Positions 24,720 through 33,960 of a stretch of DNA of 64,000 nucleotides are shown in pieces. The notes below the pieces were generated by a model. The model saw only the letters and a list, made by a program, of their open reading frames with translations. It had not been told where the DNA came from and searched no databases. The stretch is from assembly GCA_963834685.1 (NCBI GenBank), contig CAWICW010000012.1, forward strand, positions 62,001-126,000, read 5' to 3'. The position numbers and the translations under genes are program-made. How positions within the stretch are numbered: position 1 is the first letter of the stretch; each line of letters starts with the position of its first letter. This stretch comes from Palsa-504 sp963834685 (lineage in GTDB: Bacteria; Actinomycetota; Actinomycetes; Streptosporangiales; Streptosporangiaceae).

Positions 24720-25166
24720 GTGAGTGACAGCGCGCCCGACCTGCATGTGGTCAACCTGGTCGTCAACGACATGGGCGCCAGCTTGGGCTTCTACCGCCGG
24801 CTGGGGATCCCAGTGCCCGAGGGTGAGGACGCGGCTGGCGCGCACGTTCAGCTGAGAACGCCCAGCGGCTTCAGTCTCGAGCTCGACACCGCCGAGTCGG
24901 CGCGGCTGTGGCATGCCGCGTGGCGCGCTGATCCCGCGGGCGTGAGCGTCATCGTCGGGTTCTCGCTGCCCAACCGAGATGCCGTCGACCAGCGGTATGC
25001 GGAGCTGACCTCGGCTGGTTACGTGGGCCGCCAGCCGCCGTTCGACGCCTTCTGGGGCGCGCGGTATGCGATCGTCGCCGATCCCGACGGCAACGACGTG
25101 GGGCTGATGAGCCCGATCGACGAAACACGCCGCACCTGGCCGCCCGAGCAGTCCCCGGATCCCTGA
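24720..25166 (+). CDS. VOC-family (glyoxalase-like) protein
   Basis: This 148-aa protein from GTG has two beta-alpha-beta-beta-beta halves: VVNLVVNDMGASLGFYRRLG and a second half ending GARYAIVADPDGNDVGLM. The latter carries the usual metal-side DPDGN motif. This is the generic glyoxalase/bleomycin-resistance fold, and no substrate can be inferred. Confidence 0.87.
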   Translation: MSDSAPDLHVVNLVVNDMGASLGFYRRLGIPVPEGEDAAGAHVQLRTPSGFSLELDTAESARLWHAAWRADPAGVSVIVGFSLPNRDAVDQRYAELTSAGYVGRQPPFDAFWGARYAIVADPDGNDVGLMSPIDETRRTWPPEQSPDP

Positions 25167-25610
25167 GCGACGCGGCAGCTAACGCTCACTGCCACAGGGG
25201 GACCCGCCATCCTCGCCGCGCAGAATGCCCAGTTCGGCGCGTCTCCACTAGCATTCAAGCCGGCCCTCACTGGCGTCCAGAACGAATAAGGCGGGTATCG
25301 CGCCTCGAGCTGACTAACCGCGATCGCGGAGCGTGACGATCACGGTGTGTGGCCCGCCGGGTTGGACCCGAGATCGATCGCGGAATCGGAGGGGTTACGT
25401 CGTATTCTTCGGATCCGTCCGCGGATGCGAGATCAGATCGTCATGTGCTCGGCCCAGGCGTTCTAGCCCGGGAAGCGGTTAGTCGCGTCGGCGGTCGGCA
25501 CCGGTTCCTCTCTGTCTGCCATGACCGCAGCCGTAATTGCGTCCAGGCCCGGCTCCAGGTAAGCCGGCCGGCCGGTGTCCGGGCGTGGCGACTGACACTT
25601 CCGTGCCGGG
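25167..25610. other. Intergenic, no gene recognised
   Basis: About 440 bp between the convergent VOC and DUF1345-like genes. No gene family signature is seen. Confidence 0.4.
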
Positions 25611-26408
25611 CTACTTCAGGATGTTGACGGCACGCGCCACGATCAGTGCCACCGTGACGATGGAAATGACCGACTGCAGGGCCATGGCGAGCTTCGCCCA
25701 GCGGGACAGCGGCATCACATCGGTCGGGCTGAACGCTGACGCGTTGGTGAATGCCAGGTAGAGGTAGTCGGCGAAGGCGGGTTCCCAGTCGGGCGGTGCC
25801 AGCTCCGGGCTGGTCATCTGCACGAACTGGAAGTCCGGGTACGGACGAGTGCCGTGGGCGCGCGCGACCGGGCCACCCCGGTCGAACTCCCAGTACCACA
25901 GCCCGAACACGATGACGTTGGTGAGCCAGATCGCTCCGCCGGTGACCAGCAGTGGCCCGGCGTTCTCCCCTTCGGTGCCGCGGACCAGGCCGATTGCCAG
26001 GTTCACCAAGGACCATGCGTTGGCGAAGCTGATCAGCGCCGCCAGCGTGAGGCCGAGGATGCGCAGCACCCGGGATTCGCGGTCGATCCGGTGCGGGTTG
26101 GCGATGAGTAGCGTGACGAGCAGTATGCCCTGGAGCGCGGGCAGGATCCATATAGGTCGCAGCACCGCCAGCCGTCCTGGCACCGCGACCTGCAGCCCGA
26201 TCGCGACCGCGGTGCAGGCCGCGACCTGCCAGCGCCGCTCCCCCCTGGTCCGGCGCTGCCAGGCCGGTTTCACCGCGCCGGCGGTCCGCTCTGGCGTCCG
26301 GAAGACCGCGGCGCAGGTCTCCGCCACGCGCTGGGCGACGACGTGCTCGAGTTCGTCGAACCGCCTGTGCAGGGACGCGAGGTCTTCGGGTTTTTTACCT
26401 TCACTCAC
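25611..26408 (-). CDS. DUF1345-like membrane protein
   Basis: This 265-aa protein has an N-terminal helical, charged segment (SLHRRFDELEHVVAQRV). About five or six membrane segments follow, including QVAACTAVAIGLQVAVPGRL, ILPALQGILLVTLLIA and WLTNVIVFGLWYWEFDRGGP. The C-terminal DYLYLAFTNASAFSPTDVMPLSRWAKLAM matches the DUF1345/ion-channel-like signature. The function is unknown. Confidence 0.8.
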   Translation of the reverse strand: MSEGKKPEDLASLHRRFDELEHVVAQRVAETCAAVFRTPERTAGAVKPAWQRRTRGERRWQVAACTAVAIGLQVAVPGRLAVLRPIWILPALQGILLVTLLIANPHRIDRESRVLRILGLTLAALISFANAWSLVNLAIGLVRGTEGENAGPLLVTGGAIWLTNVIVFGLWYWEFDRGGPVARAHGTRPYPDFQFVQMTSPELAPPDWEPAFADYLYLAFTNASAFSPTDVMPLSRWAKLAMALQSVISIVTVALIVARAVNILK

Positions 26409-26890
26409 GAACCCCTAGTGTGGCCGGCTGATGGCGGTGAGCCGGACCCGATCGAGCACGCGGACGACAACACCGCCTGACCCGGGATCCGGACGGCATT
26501 CCCTCGGCCGGGCCCCGGTCGCCGCAGTGCGAGCCGGGAATCACCCGCGAACGGGCCGATGTCGCGGGCAGACATCGTGCTGCACCACATGCCGACCAGC
26601 ACCTGCCGCAGTCTGCTGGCGCGGTGCCGGGGCAAGACGCGGGGCGCAGACCTGGTAGCCCCAGCCGGGCAGCGGCGCGCGCGGGCTCAGCCCGCCGAGC
26701 TCGCAGCCGGCCCGATCACCGTCTCGGCGGCACTGAACACCAGCAGATGCCGCACGCAGGCGAAGTCCGCCGGACGGGCTGACCGGCGACTCATGGCCGA
26801 ACCCCGCAGGAAGCGGCGTCACGCCAAACTGCGGAGGCAAACAGGGCGGCTGGTCAGCTGCTGCCCTGCGGCCTGCTTGACAGGGCCGAC
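26409..26890. other. Intergenic, no gene recognised
   Basis: About 480 bp upstream of the first giant cyclase-like gene. It presumably holds the promoter, but no -35/-10 pair stands out. Confidence 0.35.
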
Positions 26891-29800
26891 GTGCCTGCGT
26901 ATGACGGTTGCGTGATGTGCGGGCAGTGCGGTGCGCCTGTAGGAGAGGGCGACCGGTTCTGCGGGGCGTGCGGCGCTCCTTCGGGGGGGTGCCCGTCGTG
27001 CGGGGCACCGGTTACTCCTGGCGATCGCTTCTGCCGTGCTTGCGGTTCCGCGCTGTCCGAAGGGGCGGCAGCTGGGAGGGCTCCCGCGTCGGCGGCCGGG
27101 CCGTCTGCGGCGGGCGGGCGGGGCCGGGAGCCGGTGGCGGAGCGGCGGGTGTGCTCGGTGCTGTTCTGCGACTTGGTCGGGTTCACCCCGCTGTCGGAGT
27201 CCCGGGACCCCGAGGCGGTCCGGGAGCTGCTCTCGCGCTACTTCGAGGCGGCGCGGACGGTGATCGGCCGGTACGGCGGGGTGGTGGAGAAGTTCATCGG
27301 GGATGCGGTGATGGCGGTGTGGGGCAGCCCGGTGGCAACCGAGGGGGACGCGGAGCGGGCCGTGCGGGCCGGGCTGGATCTGTTGGCCGAGGTGGCCGAG
27401 CTGGGCGCGGAGGCGGGGGTGGCGGGGCTGGCGGCCCGGTGCGGGGTGGTGACCGGCGAGGTAGCGGTCACGGTGGGCGCGGCCGGTGAGGGGATTGCCG
27501 GCGATACGGTGAACACCGCCGCCCGGGTGCAGACGGCGGCGGAACCTGGCTCGGTGCTGGCCGACACGGCAACGCAGCGGCTGGCGGGCGGCGCGATCGG
27601 GTTCGCCGATGCCGGGGAGCATGCGCTGAAGGGCAAGGCGGAGCCGGCCCGGCTGTGGCGGGCCACGCGAGTGCTGTCCTGGGTGGGTACCCCCAAGCGG
27701 GTCGACGGGCTGGAGGCGCCGCTGACCGGGCGGGATGTGGAGCTGCGTACGGTCAAGGACTTGTTTCATGCCACCGCGGACCGGCGGGTGCCGCGGCTGG
27801 TACTGGTCTCCGGCCCGGCCGGAGTGGGCAAGTCCCGGCTGGGCTGGGAGTTCGAGAAGTACGCCGACGGGCTGACGGCGAAGGTGTGGTGGCACCGGGG
27901 CCGGTGCCTGTCCTACGGGGAGGGGGTGGCGTTCTGGGCGCTGGCCGAGATCGTCCGGCAGCGGCTGGGCATCGCCGAGGAAGACCCGGCCGAGGTCGCG
28001 GCGGGCAAGCTGACTGCCGGTCTGGACCGGTTCATCGCTGATCCAGGGGAGCGGGCGTATGCCGGGGTGCGGCTGGGCCGGCTGCTGGGCGCCGCCTTGG
28101 GCGCTGACGGCGCGGCCGCGCTGTCGCGGGAGGAGCTGTTCGCCGGGTGGCGGCTGTTCTTCGAGCGGCTGGCGGCGGTGCAGCCGGTAGTCATGCTGAT
28201 CGAGGACGCTCAGTACGCCGACACCGGGCTCCTGGATTTCCTGGATCACCTGATCGACTGGTCCCGGGACCTGCCGATCTACGTGCTGGTGTTCGCCCGG
28301 CCCGAGCTCAGCCAGGCCCAGCCGGGGTTCGGCGCGGGCCGGAACCGGATCACGCTGACGCTGGACCCGCTGGATGCGGTGTCGATGGATGCGCTGGTGG
28401 ACGCGCTGGTGCCGGGGATGCCGCCGGCCGCGCGGACCAAGATCACCAGCCAGGCTCAGGGTGTGCCGTTGTTCGCGGTGGAAACGGTGCGGTCGCTGAT
28501 CGACCGGGACATCGTGCAGCCCGTCGAGGGGGTCTACCGGCTGACCGGGGACATCGGGGAGCTGGCGGTGCCGGACAGCCTGCACGCGCTGCTGGCCGCC
28601 CGGCTGGATGCCCTGGACCCCGGGGTGCGGCGGCTGGTCGCCGACGCCGCGGTGCTCGGCACCACCTTCCCGGCCGAGGCCGTGATCGCGGTGTCCGGGC
28701 AGGACGAGCAGTCGGTGCGGGCGGCGCTGGGGGACCTGGTGCGCCGCGAGGTGCTGTCGGTGTCGGCGGACCCGCTGTCGCCGGAGCGGGGCAGCTACCA
28801 GTTCGCCCAGCAGATGCTGCGCCAGGTGGCCTACGACACGCTGTCCCGCCGGGACCGCAAGACCCGGCACCTGACGGTGGCCGCGCACCTGCGCGCCGTG
28901 TTCGCCGCTGACGGCGAGGAGGTCGCCGACGTCATCGCCCGGCACTACCTGGACGCACTGCACGCCATCCCCGATGACCCCGACACCGCCCAGATCCGCG
29001 GCCAGGCCATCACCGCGCTGATCCGGGCGGCCGAACGCGCCGAACGGACCGGCGCCCCGGCCCGCGCCGCCGCCAGCAACGCCGCCGCCGCCGAACTGAC
29101 CCTGCCGGACACCGCAGATGACCAGCCAGCCGCGGGCGAGCTGTGGGAGCGGGCCGCCCAGGCCGCTGTCACAAGCGGCGACTGGGCCACGGCGGTGAGA
29201 CATGCGGGCCGTGCCCGCGATGACCATCTCGGACGCGGCCAGAACCGGGCGGCCGCCCGGGCTCAGGTCATCGCCGGGGAAGCGCTGCGCAAGTGGGGCC
29301 GCCTCGCCGAGGCGCGCGACCAGCTCACGGCCGCGGTGGAGGTCCTGCGGGCGCAACCCGACACCGACACTGTGCGCGCCCTGGAGCAACTCGCGCACGT
29401 GGAGGTGGTCGCCGGGTCGCCCGACGCCGACCGGCTCTCTGCCGAGGCGCTCACCCTGGGCGAGGCTCTCGACGTGGACACTGGCCAGCTTGATGGCCTG
29501 TTCCTCATCCGCGCGATCTACCTCCACTACGCGGGGCGGCGCCTTCAAGCGGTCCCCTACTACCGCGAAAGCGTACGGCTCGCCACCCAGACCGGCGACA
29601 ACATGCACATCGGACGTACCCTGCTCAATCTGGCGGATGCCCTGGGCGTCACCGACCCGGCCGCGGCGGCGGAGGCGGCGCGCACCGCCGCCGGGCACCT
29701 GCGCCGGGCCGGCGCCCAGAAGACCCTGGCGGTTGCCATCACGAACCTGGTCCAGGCGCTGCTGATGCTGGGCGACTGGGACGCCGCACAGGACGAACTC

Positions 29801-30481
29801 ACCCAGGCCGCAGACGCCGAAGGGCTGACCGACATCGACCACGTCGCCTGCTACCGGGGATGGGTAGCGGCACTGCGCGGCGACACCGCGACCGCCCAGA
29901 CCATGCTGGCGGGACTGCAGGACCTGCCCGCCAGCGAAGATCCCCAGGACCAGGCCGCGATCAGCGTCGCCGAAGCCTTCACCGCCGCCGCCCGCGGCCA
30001 GTCGCAGGATGCGCTGCGCCAGGCCCGCGCGACGCTCGCTCACGCGGGCGCCCTGGGGATCGGCCACGAGTTCCTGCGCTGGGCGTGGCCGCTGGCCGCC
30101 CGCTCCGCGTTCGAGCTGCGCGACACCGCCGCCGCCGGGGATCTGCTCGCGCTGCTCGACGCCTACCAGCCCGGGCACATCCCCCCGATGCTGCGGGCTG
30201 AACGCGAGCTGGCCCGCGCCCGCCTGGCCGCCGCCGACGGCGCGGCGGGCGCCGCGGCAGCCTTCGCCGCCGCGATCGCCAGCCTGCGCGAGCACAGCAC
30301 CCCCTACCACCTCGCCCATGGCCTGCTCGACCATGCCCGGTACCTGCTGCGCCAGGGCGACGCCGATGCCGCCGAGGCAGCCATCGGCGAAGCCCTCGAC
30401 ATCGCCCGTAACCTGCGCTGTCAGCCGCTGCTGGATCGGGCCGCGAACATCACGTCCGCACAATCCCCGGTACAGGCCTAG
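26891..30481 (+). CDS. Zinc-ribbon / class III cyclase / AAA ATPase / TPR regulator 1
   Basis: This 1196-aa multi-domain protein has, in order: two zinc-ribbon-like Cys pairs sets (C10-x2-C13, C24-x2-C27, C34-x2-C37, C48-x2-C51); a class III nucleotide cyclase domain (about 85-245) with metal Asps D94 (FCDLVGFT) and D138 (EKFIGDAVM), Lys134 and transition-state N208/R212 (VNTAAR); an AAA/STAND-type ATPase with Walker A GPAGVGKS (308-315) and Walker B MLIEDAQ (D439); and a long alpha-helical TPR-like C-terminus (about 690-1196). The second adenine-specifying residue (N minus 7) is Gly, so cyclase activity or specificity is uncertain. It resembles LuxR-less MalT-like STAND regulators. It starts at GTG 26891 or ATG 26915, and a paralogue lies 23 kb downstream. 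Confidence 0.9.
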   Translation: MPAYDGCVMCGQCGAPVGEGDRFCGACGAPSGGCPSCGAPVTPGDRFCRACGSALSEGAAAGRAPASAAGPSAAGGRGREPVAERRVCSVLFCDLVGFTPLSESRDPEAVRELLSRYFEAARTVIGRYGGVVEKFIGDAVMAVWGSPVATEGDAERAVRAGLDLLAEVAELGAEAGVAGLAARCGVVTGEVAVTVGAAGEGIAGDTVNTAARVQTAAEPGSVLADTATQRLAGGAIGFADAGEHALKGKAEPARLWRATRVLSWVGTPKRVDGLEAPLTGRDVELRTVKDLFHATADRRVPRLVLVSGPAGVGKSRLGWEFEKYADGLTAKVWWHRGRCLSYGEGVAFWALAEIVRQRLGIAEEDPAEVAAGKLTAGLDRFIADPGERAYAGVRLGRLLGAALGADGAAALSREELFAGWRLFFERLAAVQPVVMLIEDAQYADTGLLDFLDHLIDWSRDLPIYVLVFARPELSQAQPGFGAGRNRITLTLDPLDAVSMDALVDALVPGMPPAARTKITSQAQGVPLFAVETVRSLIDRDIVQPVEGVYRLTGDIGELAVPDSLHALLAARLDALDPGVRRLVADAAVLGTTFPAEAVIAVSGQDEQSVRAALGDLVRREVLSVSADPLSPERGSYQFAQQMLRQVAYDTLSRRDRKTRHLTVAAHLRAVFAADGEEVADVIARHYLDALHAIPDDPDTAQIRGQAITALIRAAERAERTGAPARAAASNAAAAELTLPDTADDQPAAGELWERAAQAAVTSGDWATAVRHAGRARDDHLGRGQNRAAARAQVIAGEALRKWGRLAEARDQLTAAVEVLRAQPDTDTVRALEQLAHVEVVAGSPDADRLSAEALTLGEALDVDTGQLDGLFLIRAIYLHYAGRRLQAVPYYRESVRLATQTGDNMHIGRTLLNLADALGVTDPAAAAEAARTAAGHLRRAGAQKTLAVAITNLVQALLMLGDWDAAQDELTQAADAEGLTDIDHVACYRGWVAALRGDTATAQTMLAGLQDLPASEDPQDQAAISVAEAFTAAARGQSQDALRQARATLAHAGALGIGHEFLRWAWPLAARSAFELRDTAAAGDLLALLDAYQPGHIPPMLRAERELARARLAAADGAAGAAAAFAAAIASLREHSTPYHLAHGLLDHARYLLRQGDADAAEAAIGEALDIARNLRCQPLLDRAANITSAQSPVQA

Positions 30482-30511
30482 ATCGTGGCGCTGCCCGGCC
30501 CGGAACAATCC

Positions 30512-30928
30512 TCAGCCCCCGGCCGAGGTCATTAAGGCCGCAACGGCCGATTGCAGCGGACCGGGCACGCCCAGAATGTTCGCTATGCCGGTGCGGCGGA
30601 ACTGCGGCAGCAGGGCGATGTCGCCACGGACCTGACCAGCGACCAGCCGGACCGCCGCCACGACGGCGTGATCTGACGCTCCGCCATCCGGCGACGCAAA
30701 GACCCACATGCCGATGAGCGTTCGTCGCGGATGTCTATGTCGAAGCCCTTCGGATACCAGATGCCGCGCCAGTTGGGTGGAGCCATGTTGGGGATGACGT
30801 GCCCCTTGGTCGAGGTCTCGAACCGTCGACGTCGGCTCGGATTTCAACATGCGGAAGAGCACTTCCTGCATACGCCACATACTGAAGGCTCCCAAGGCAT
30901 CATCAGGGAGGTGATGGACGAGGTGCAT
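30512..30928 (-). pseudogene. Hypothetical small gene, apparently frame-disrupted
   Basis: A 138-codon frame (MHLVHHLPDDALGAFSMW...) has coding-like third positions at its two ends. The middle reads better in another frame (NMAPPNWRGIWYPKGFDID). No family is recognised. It may be a decayed gene or two small ones; the evidence is weak. Confidence 0.3.
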
Positions 30929-30948
30929 CTCAGCGGATTGAAGCCTTG

Positions 30949-31320
30949 CTAACTCAATCCACGACTGTTGAGTGCTCCGTTTACCAACGCGATGGTCGCC
31001 TGGGGATCGTCTACGTCGATCACAAGTTGCGAGTAATGTTCGTCTCGCAGCGTTATCAGCACTGCCTGCTTGGGATCATGCACAACCCAGAAAGTCCATT
31101 TGCCATGACGCCGGTAGGAACCTACCGTGAACAGTCCGGGAAAGCTGTTTGCCAGCCATGGGAGGCCGGGCATTAGAGGCCTGCCCATCTGCACGCCCTC
31201 TCCAACAGCGACGACGTGTTCGAGGGGAACCGTGACCCCGCGCTTGCCGAGGGCACAGAATCGGTCAAACCCCGTTACCTCAACAACGAGATCGTCGCCG
31301 ACCACCGAGACTGTCGCCAT
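30949..31320 (-). CDS. Hypothetical PH-like protein
   Basis: This 123-aa protein is mostly beta strand, with the pattern VVGDDLVVEVTGFDRFCAL, VPLEHVVAVGEGV, KWTFWVVHDPKQAVLITL and YSQLVIDVDDPQATIALVNG. It looks like a single bacterial PH-like domain of a widespread actinobacterial family of unknown function. The ATG start is clear in codon use. It stands alone next to the dispersed repeat. Confidence 0.75.
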   Translation of the reverse strand: MATVSVVGDDLVVEVTGFDRFCALGKRGVTVPLEHVVAVGEGVQMGRPLMPGLPWLANSFPGLFTVGSYRRHGKWTFWVVHDPKQAVLITLRDEHYSQLVIDVDDPQATIALVNGALNSRGLS

Positions 31321-31884
31321 GAGCGGATCATACCGTTCGTGCCTATGGACTCGCTCAGCCCCAGCCCTGACTACACACGCTAGCGCAGCGACTCACCGTC
31401 ACCGCGACACTGTCGCGACCGAGCACGCCCATCCAGCCGACTCCACCAACGTCCGCACATGCCGAAATGAGTATTGCGTCCGACGGTATTTTCTATTCAC
31501 AACCTGGAATAATTACCCATGCTTTCTCGATCCTGCCGACGATTACCGTGCAGCCTTTTCCATCATTTTGCTAGGGAATCAGATCGCCGAATCCGAACCA
31601 TCCACATGCGCACTGCATCCGCCCAGGACGGCGCGCAGATCGTCTCGTTATGGCAGAGCGCAGAAGCGCGCATTCGCGCTTGGGGCTGGCGATGTATGAC
31701 CTATGGCCTGGGTGCTCGGTGGCTGGAATCACCGAGCGGTGCTGAGCTCTTGCTGGCCGCTCGTCGTCCCGCCAGCGTGAACGGTTCTGATGGCAGCTCG
31801 ATGCCGGCGTACCGGCGCCGGGGGAACAGTCTGGGCGAGGCGCGGGATTTTTGCGCTCGAGCGGCCCGCCGGGTCCCTGGTCTG
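31321..31884. other. Intergenic region holding dispersed repeat copy 2
   Basis: No gene recognised in this 560 bp apart from the repeat at 31469-31586. Confidence 0.4.
31469..31586. repeat. Dispersed intergenic repeat, copy 2
   Basis: This 118-bp segment is nearly identical to 19816-19932. A run of about 55 bp, from ACCCATGCTTTCTCG to CATCATTTT, is identical between the two copies. It lies between a PH-like gene and the PNPOx-Ddn gene, so the flanks differ completely from copy 1. Confidence 0.8.
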
Positions 31885-32895
31885 TCAGCTGATCTGGAAG
31901 ACTGGAGTGCAGGGCGCCAGCGCCTCGCATTCCTCCAGGGATGGGTTGCGGCTCAGCCCTAGGTGCGGGCGGCCTCCTGGGGCGACCGCGGCGTACCGGC
32001 GGATGATGGGGGCCCGGTCGGCAACGTCCACCTCTTTCAGTGTCACCTCCTGGCGGCGGCCGCGGCGCAGCACCGCAGCACCACCGGCGGCGCGTACATT
32101 CTTGACCCAGTTGGCCTGTTCGCCCAGCATCGACACCAAGTACTCGGCGCCGTTGCAGTCGGCGATGACGACGGGGAAGGAGATGACCCGGCCGCTGCGG
32201 CGGCCCGTCACCTCCAAGCTGGCGACCTGCCGGGGAAGAACTCCGGCCCCGAACAAGATGCCCGACAGCCTGTTTTGCGGCCGGGCGGCCCAGTTCGGCC
32301 GGCCCGAACGATACATCCACCGGGAGTACCGTCCGAACACTGTCCCGGTAGCGGCCGTCTTCGGGCGGGCCTGGCCAGCCGGCGCGACCGGCACGCGGGC
32401 CTGGGCCGCGGCCGGGTTGCGCATGCCACCCAGCCAGACGCCCAGGCCGTAGGTGCGGAACGCTCCTACCGGGGTGATCTCGATGACGCAGGCCGATGCC
32501 CGCCCCGCCGCGGGCAGGAGTGATCCCAGCTTTTCCAGCGCCGACCGGGCCTCCGGCGATCCGGCCGGGTGCAGGACCGCCGTGCCGTGGAAGCTGATCG
32601 TCGCCGGGGGAATGGGCGCCACCAGGGAAAACACGCCGCCCCGGCGCACCGGAACGGTCACCGCGACCCGGCCGTCAGCCGCGACGTGCCGGGCCTTCCA
32701 GGTGCCCGGGGCGACCGCGATGACCAGCCGCCGGCCGCTGGCCCGGTACACCACACCACTGGATCGGGGCTCGCCACCCGGGGTGAGGTGGCTGAGCACG
32801 GCGAACGATGCCCGCGCGACCGCCTGCCACACCTGCTCGCTGGTCAGCCCCGGCCCAGCCTGGCCGCCTGGCCCGGGCACCGTCTTGACCGTCAT
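31885..32895 (-). CDS. PNPOx-like / Ddn-type nitroreductase two-domain flavoprotein
   Basis: This 336-aa protein fuses two split-barrel domains. The N-terminal half (about 10-150; SFAVLSHLTPGGEPRSSGVVY, RLVIAVAPGTWKARHVAADG) looks like pyridoxamine-phosphate-oxidase or F420-binding. The C-terminal half (about 210-336; LEVTGRRSGRVISFPVVI, GEQANWVKNVRAAGGAAVL, VFQIS) is a deazaflavin-dependent nitroreductase (Ddn/DUF385) domain. ATG 32895 follows GGAGGTG at a good distance. Both halves could bind F420 or FMN; the substrate is unknown. Confidence 0.87.
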   Translation of the reverse strand: MTVKTVPGPGGQAGPGLTSEQVWQAVARASFAVLSHLTPGGEPRSSGVVYRASGRRLVIAVAPGTWKARHVAADGRVAVTVPVRRGGVFSLVAPIPPATISFHGTAVLHPAGSPEARSALEKLGSLLPAAGRASACVIEITPVGAFRTYGLGVWLGGMRNPAAAQARVPVAPAGQARPKTAATGTVFGRYSRWMYRSGRPNWAARPQNRLSGILFGAGVLPRQVASLEVTGRRSGRVISFPVVIADCNGAEYLVSMLGEQANWVKNVRAAGGAAVLRRGRRQEVTLKEVDVADRAPIIRRYAAVAPGGRPHLGLSRNPSLEECEALAPCTPVFQIS

Positions 32896-33121
32896 GGCCG
32901 CACCTCCGACTGCCGTGCCGCTACCTGCCCCCGCGATGGACGCTCCCATCAGGTGGCCAGCTCGCACCGGAGTCATCGGCCCCGCCTCCAGGGGACCTTC
33001 GCCCCCAGCAGTGCGCGCATATCAACCTGTTCGCTCTGTCCCGTTCCGTCGGCGTGCCGGGGCCGCTGTCCGGGCCGTCTGCCTCTGCCAAACAGCCGCG
33101 CGGGCGTGGTGGACTGCTGGT

Positions 33122-33757
33122 GTGCCAGCCAGGACTGCCGTGGGCAACCTCGCCGTGTACCGGCGGTGGGCGCCGGTCTACGACCGGCTGTTTGGCCGGG
33201 TGTTTGCCGTCTCCCGGCGTCGCGCGCTGGAGCTGCTGGACCTGCGCCCCGGCGAGCGGGTCGTGCTGCCCGGCGTGGGGACGGGGCCTGACCTGCCGCT
33301 GCTTCCGCGCGGCGTGTCCGCGGTCGGCGTGGACATCAGTCCGCAGATGCTGGCCCGGGCCCGGGCGCGGCTGCCTGTGCCGGGGCGGGACGTCGAGCTC
33401 GTTCAGGCGGACGCGGTGCAGTTCCTCGGCGAGCACGCAGAGGCCTTCGACGCGGCCGTGCTGCATCTGGTGCTGTCGGTCGTCCCGGACGGGCGCGCGT
33501 GCCTGCACGCGGCGGTGGCGGCGCTGCGGGCCGGCGGCCGTGCCGTCGTGTTCGACAAGTTCGCACCCGAGGGGCGCATCCGCGTCGCCCGGCATGCGGT
33601 GAACCTCGTGGCGTCGCGGCTGGGGACCGATGTCACCCGCCGGTTCGAGCTGATGCTCGCCGGCAGCCCGGCGCGCGTCGTGCACGACGAACCGGCGCTG
33701 CACGGCCTGTACCGGATCATCCTGCTCGAACGCACCGGTAGGGCGGATCCCGCGTGA
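33122..33757 (+). CDS. Class I SAM-dependent methyltransferase
   Basis: This 211-aa protein from GTG starts with a YRRWAPVYDRLFG motif typical of UbiE/PEMT-like methyltransferases. The core shows motif I VVLPGVGTGPDLPLLP (unusual Pro instead of Asp/Glu), VGVDISPQMLARA, a catalytic-loop VVPDG and RAVVFDKFAPEG. It may methylate a lipid or quinone-type substrate. An alternative GTG lies 15 bp inside. Confidence 0.85.
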   Translation: MPARTAVGNLAVYRRWAPVYDRLFGRVFAVSRRRALELLDLRPGERVVLPGVGTGPDLPLLPRGVSAVGVDISPQMLARARARLPVPGRDVELVQADAVQFLGEHAEAFDAAVLHLVLSVVPDGRACLHAAVAALRAGGRAVVFDKFAPEGRIRVARHAVNLVASRLGTDVTRRFELMLAGSPARVVHDEPALHGLYRIILLERTGRADPA

Positions 33758-33960
33758 CCGCAGCGACCAGCGATCGTAACGCAGCGTGAGAGACGCGCTG
33801 GATCGCAAGCGGCGAGATCGCCGACTCGGCGCGGCTGGCATCTGCCTCGGCTGCACGGGTGATGGCATGCAGATTGTCCTGATCTGTTCCATCGCCGGGC
33901 CTTCGTGCCGAGCCGCTCATGACCTGCCCAGGACCGATGCGCTGGCCGAGGTCGCGGTGC

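Noticed and set aside
25441..26151. A minus-strand 236-codon frame overlapping the DUF1345 gene
   Set aside because: The DUF1345 gene in another frame has membrane segments and a family end motif; this frame is nonsense.
26819..30508. A 1229-codon open frame on the minus strand opposite the first giant regulator
   Set aside because: It mirrors the plus-strand gene in a GC-rich region, is Arg/Gln/Gly/Pro-rich and shows no domain; it is an antisense shadow.
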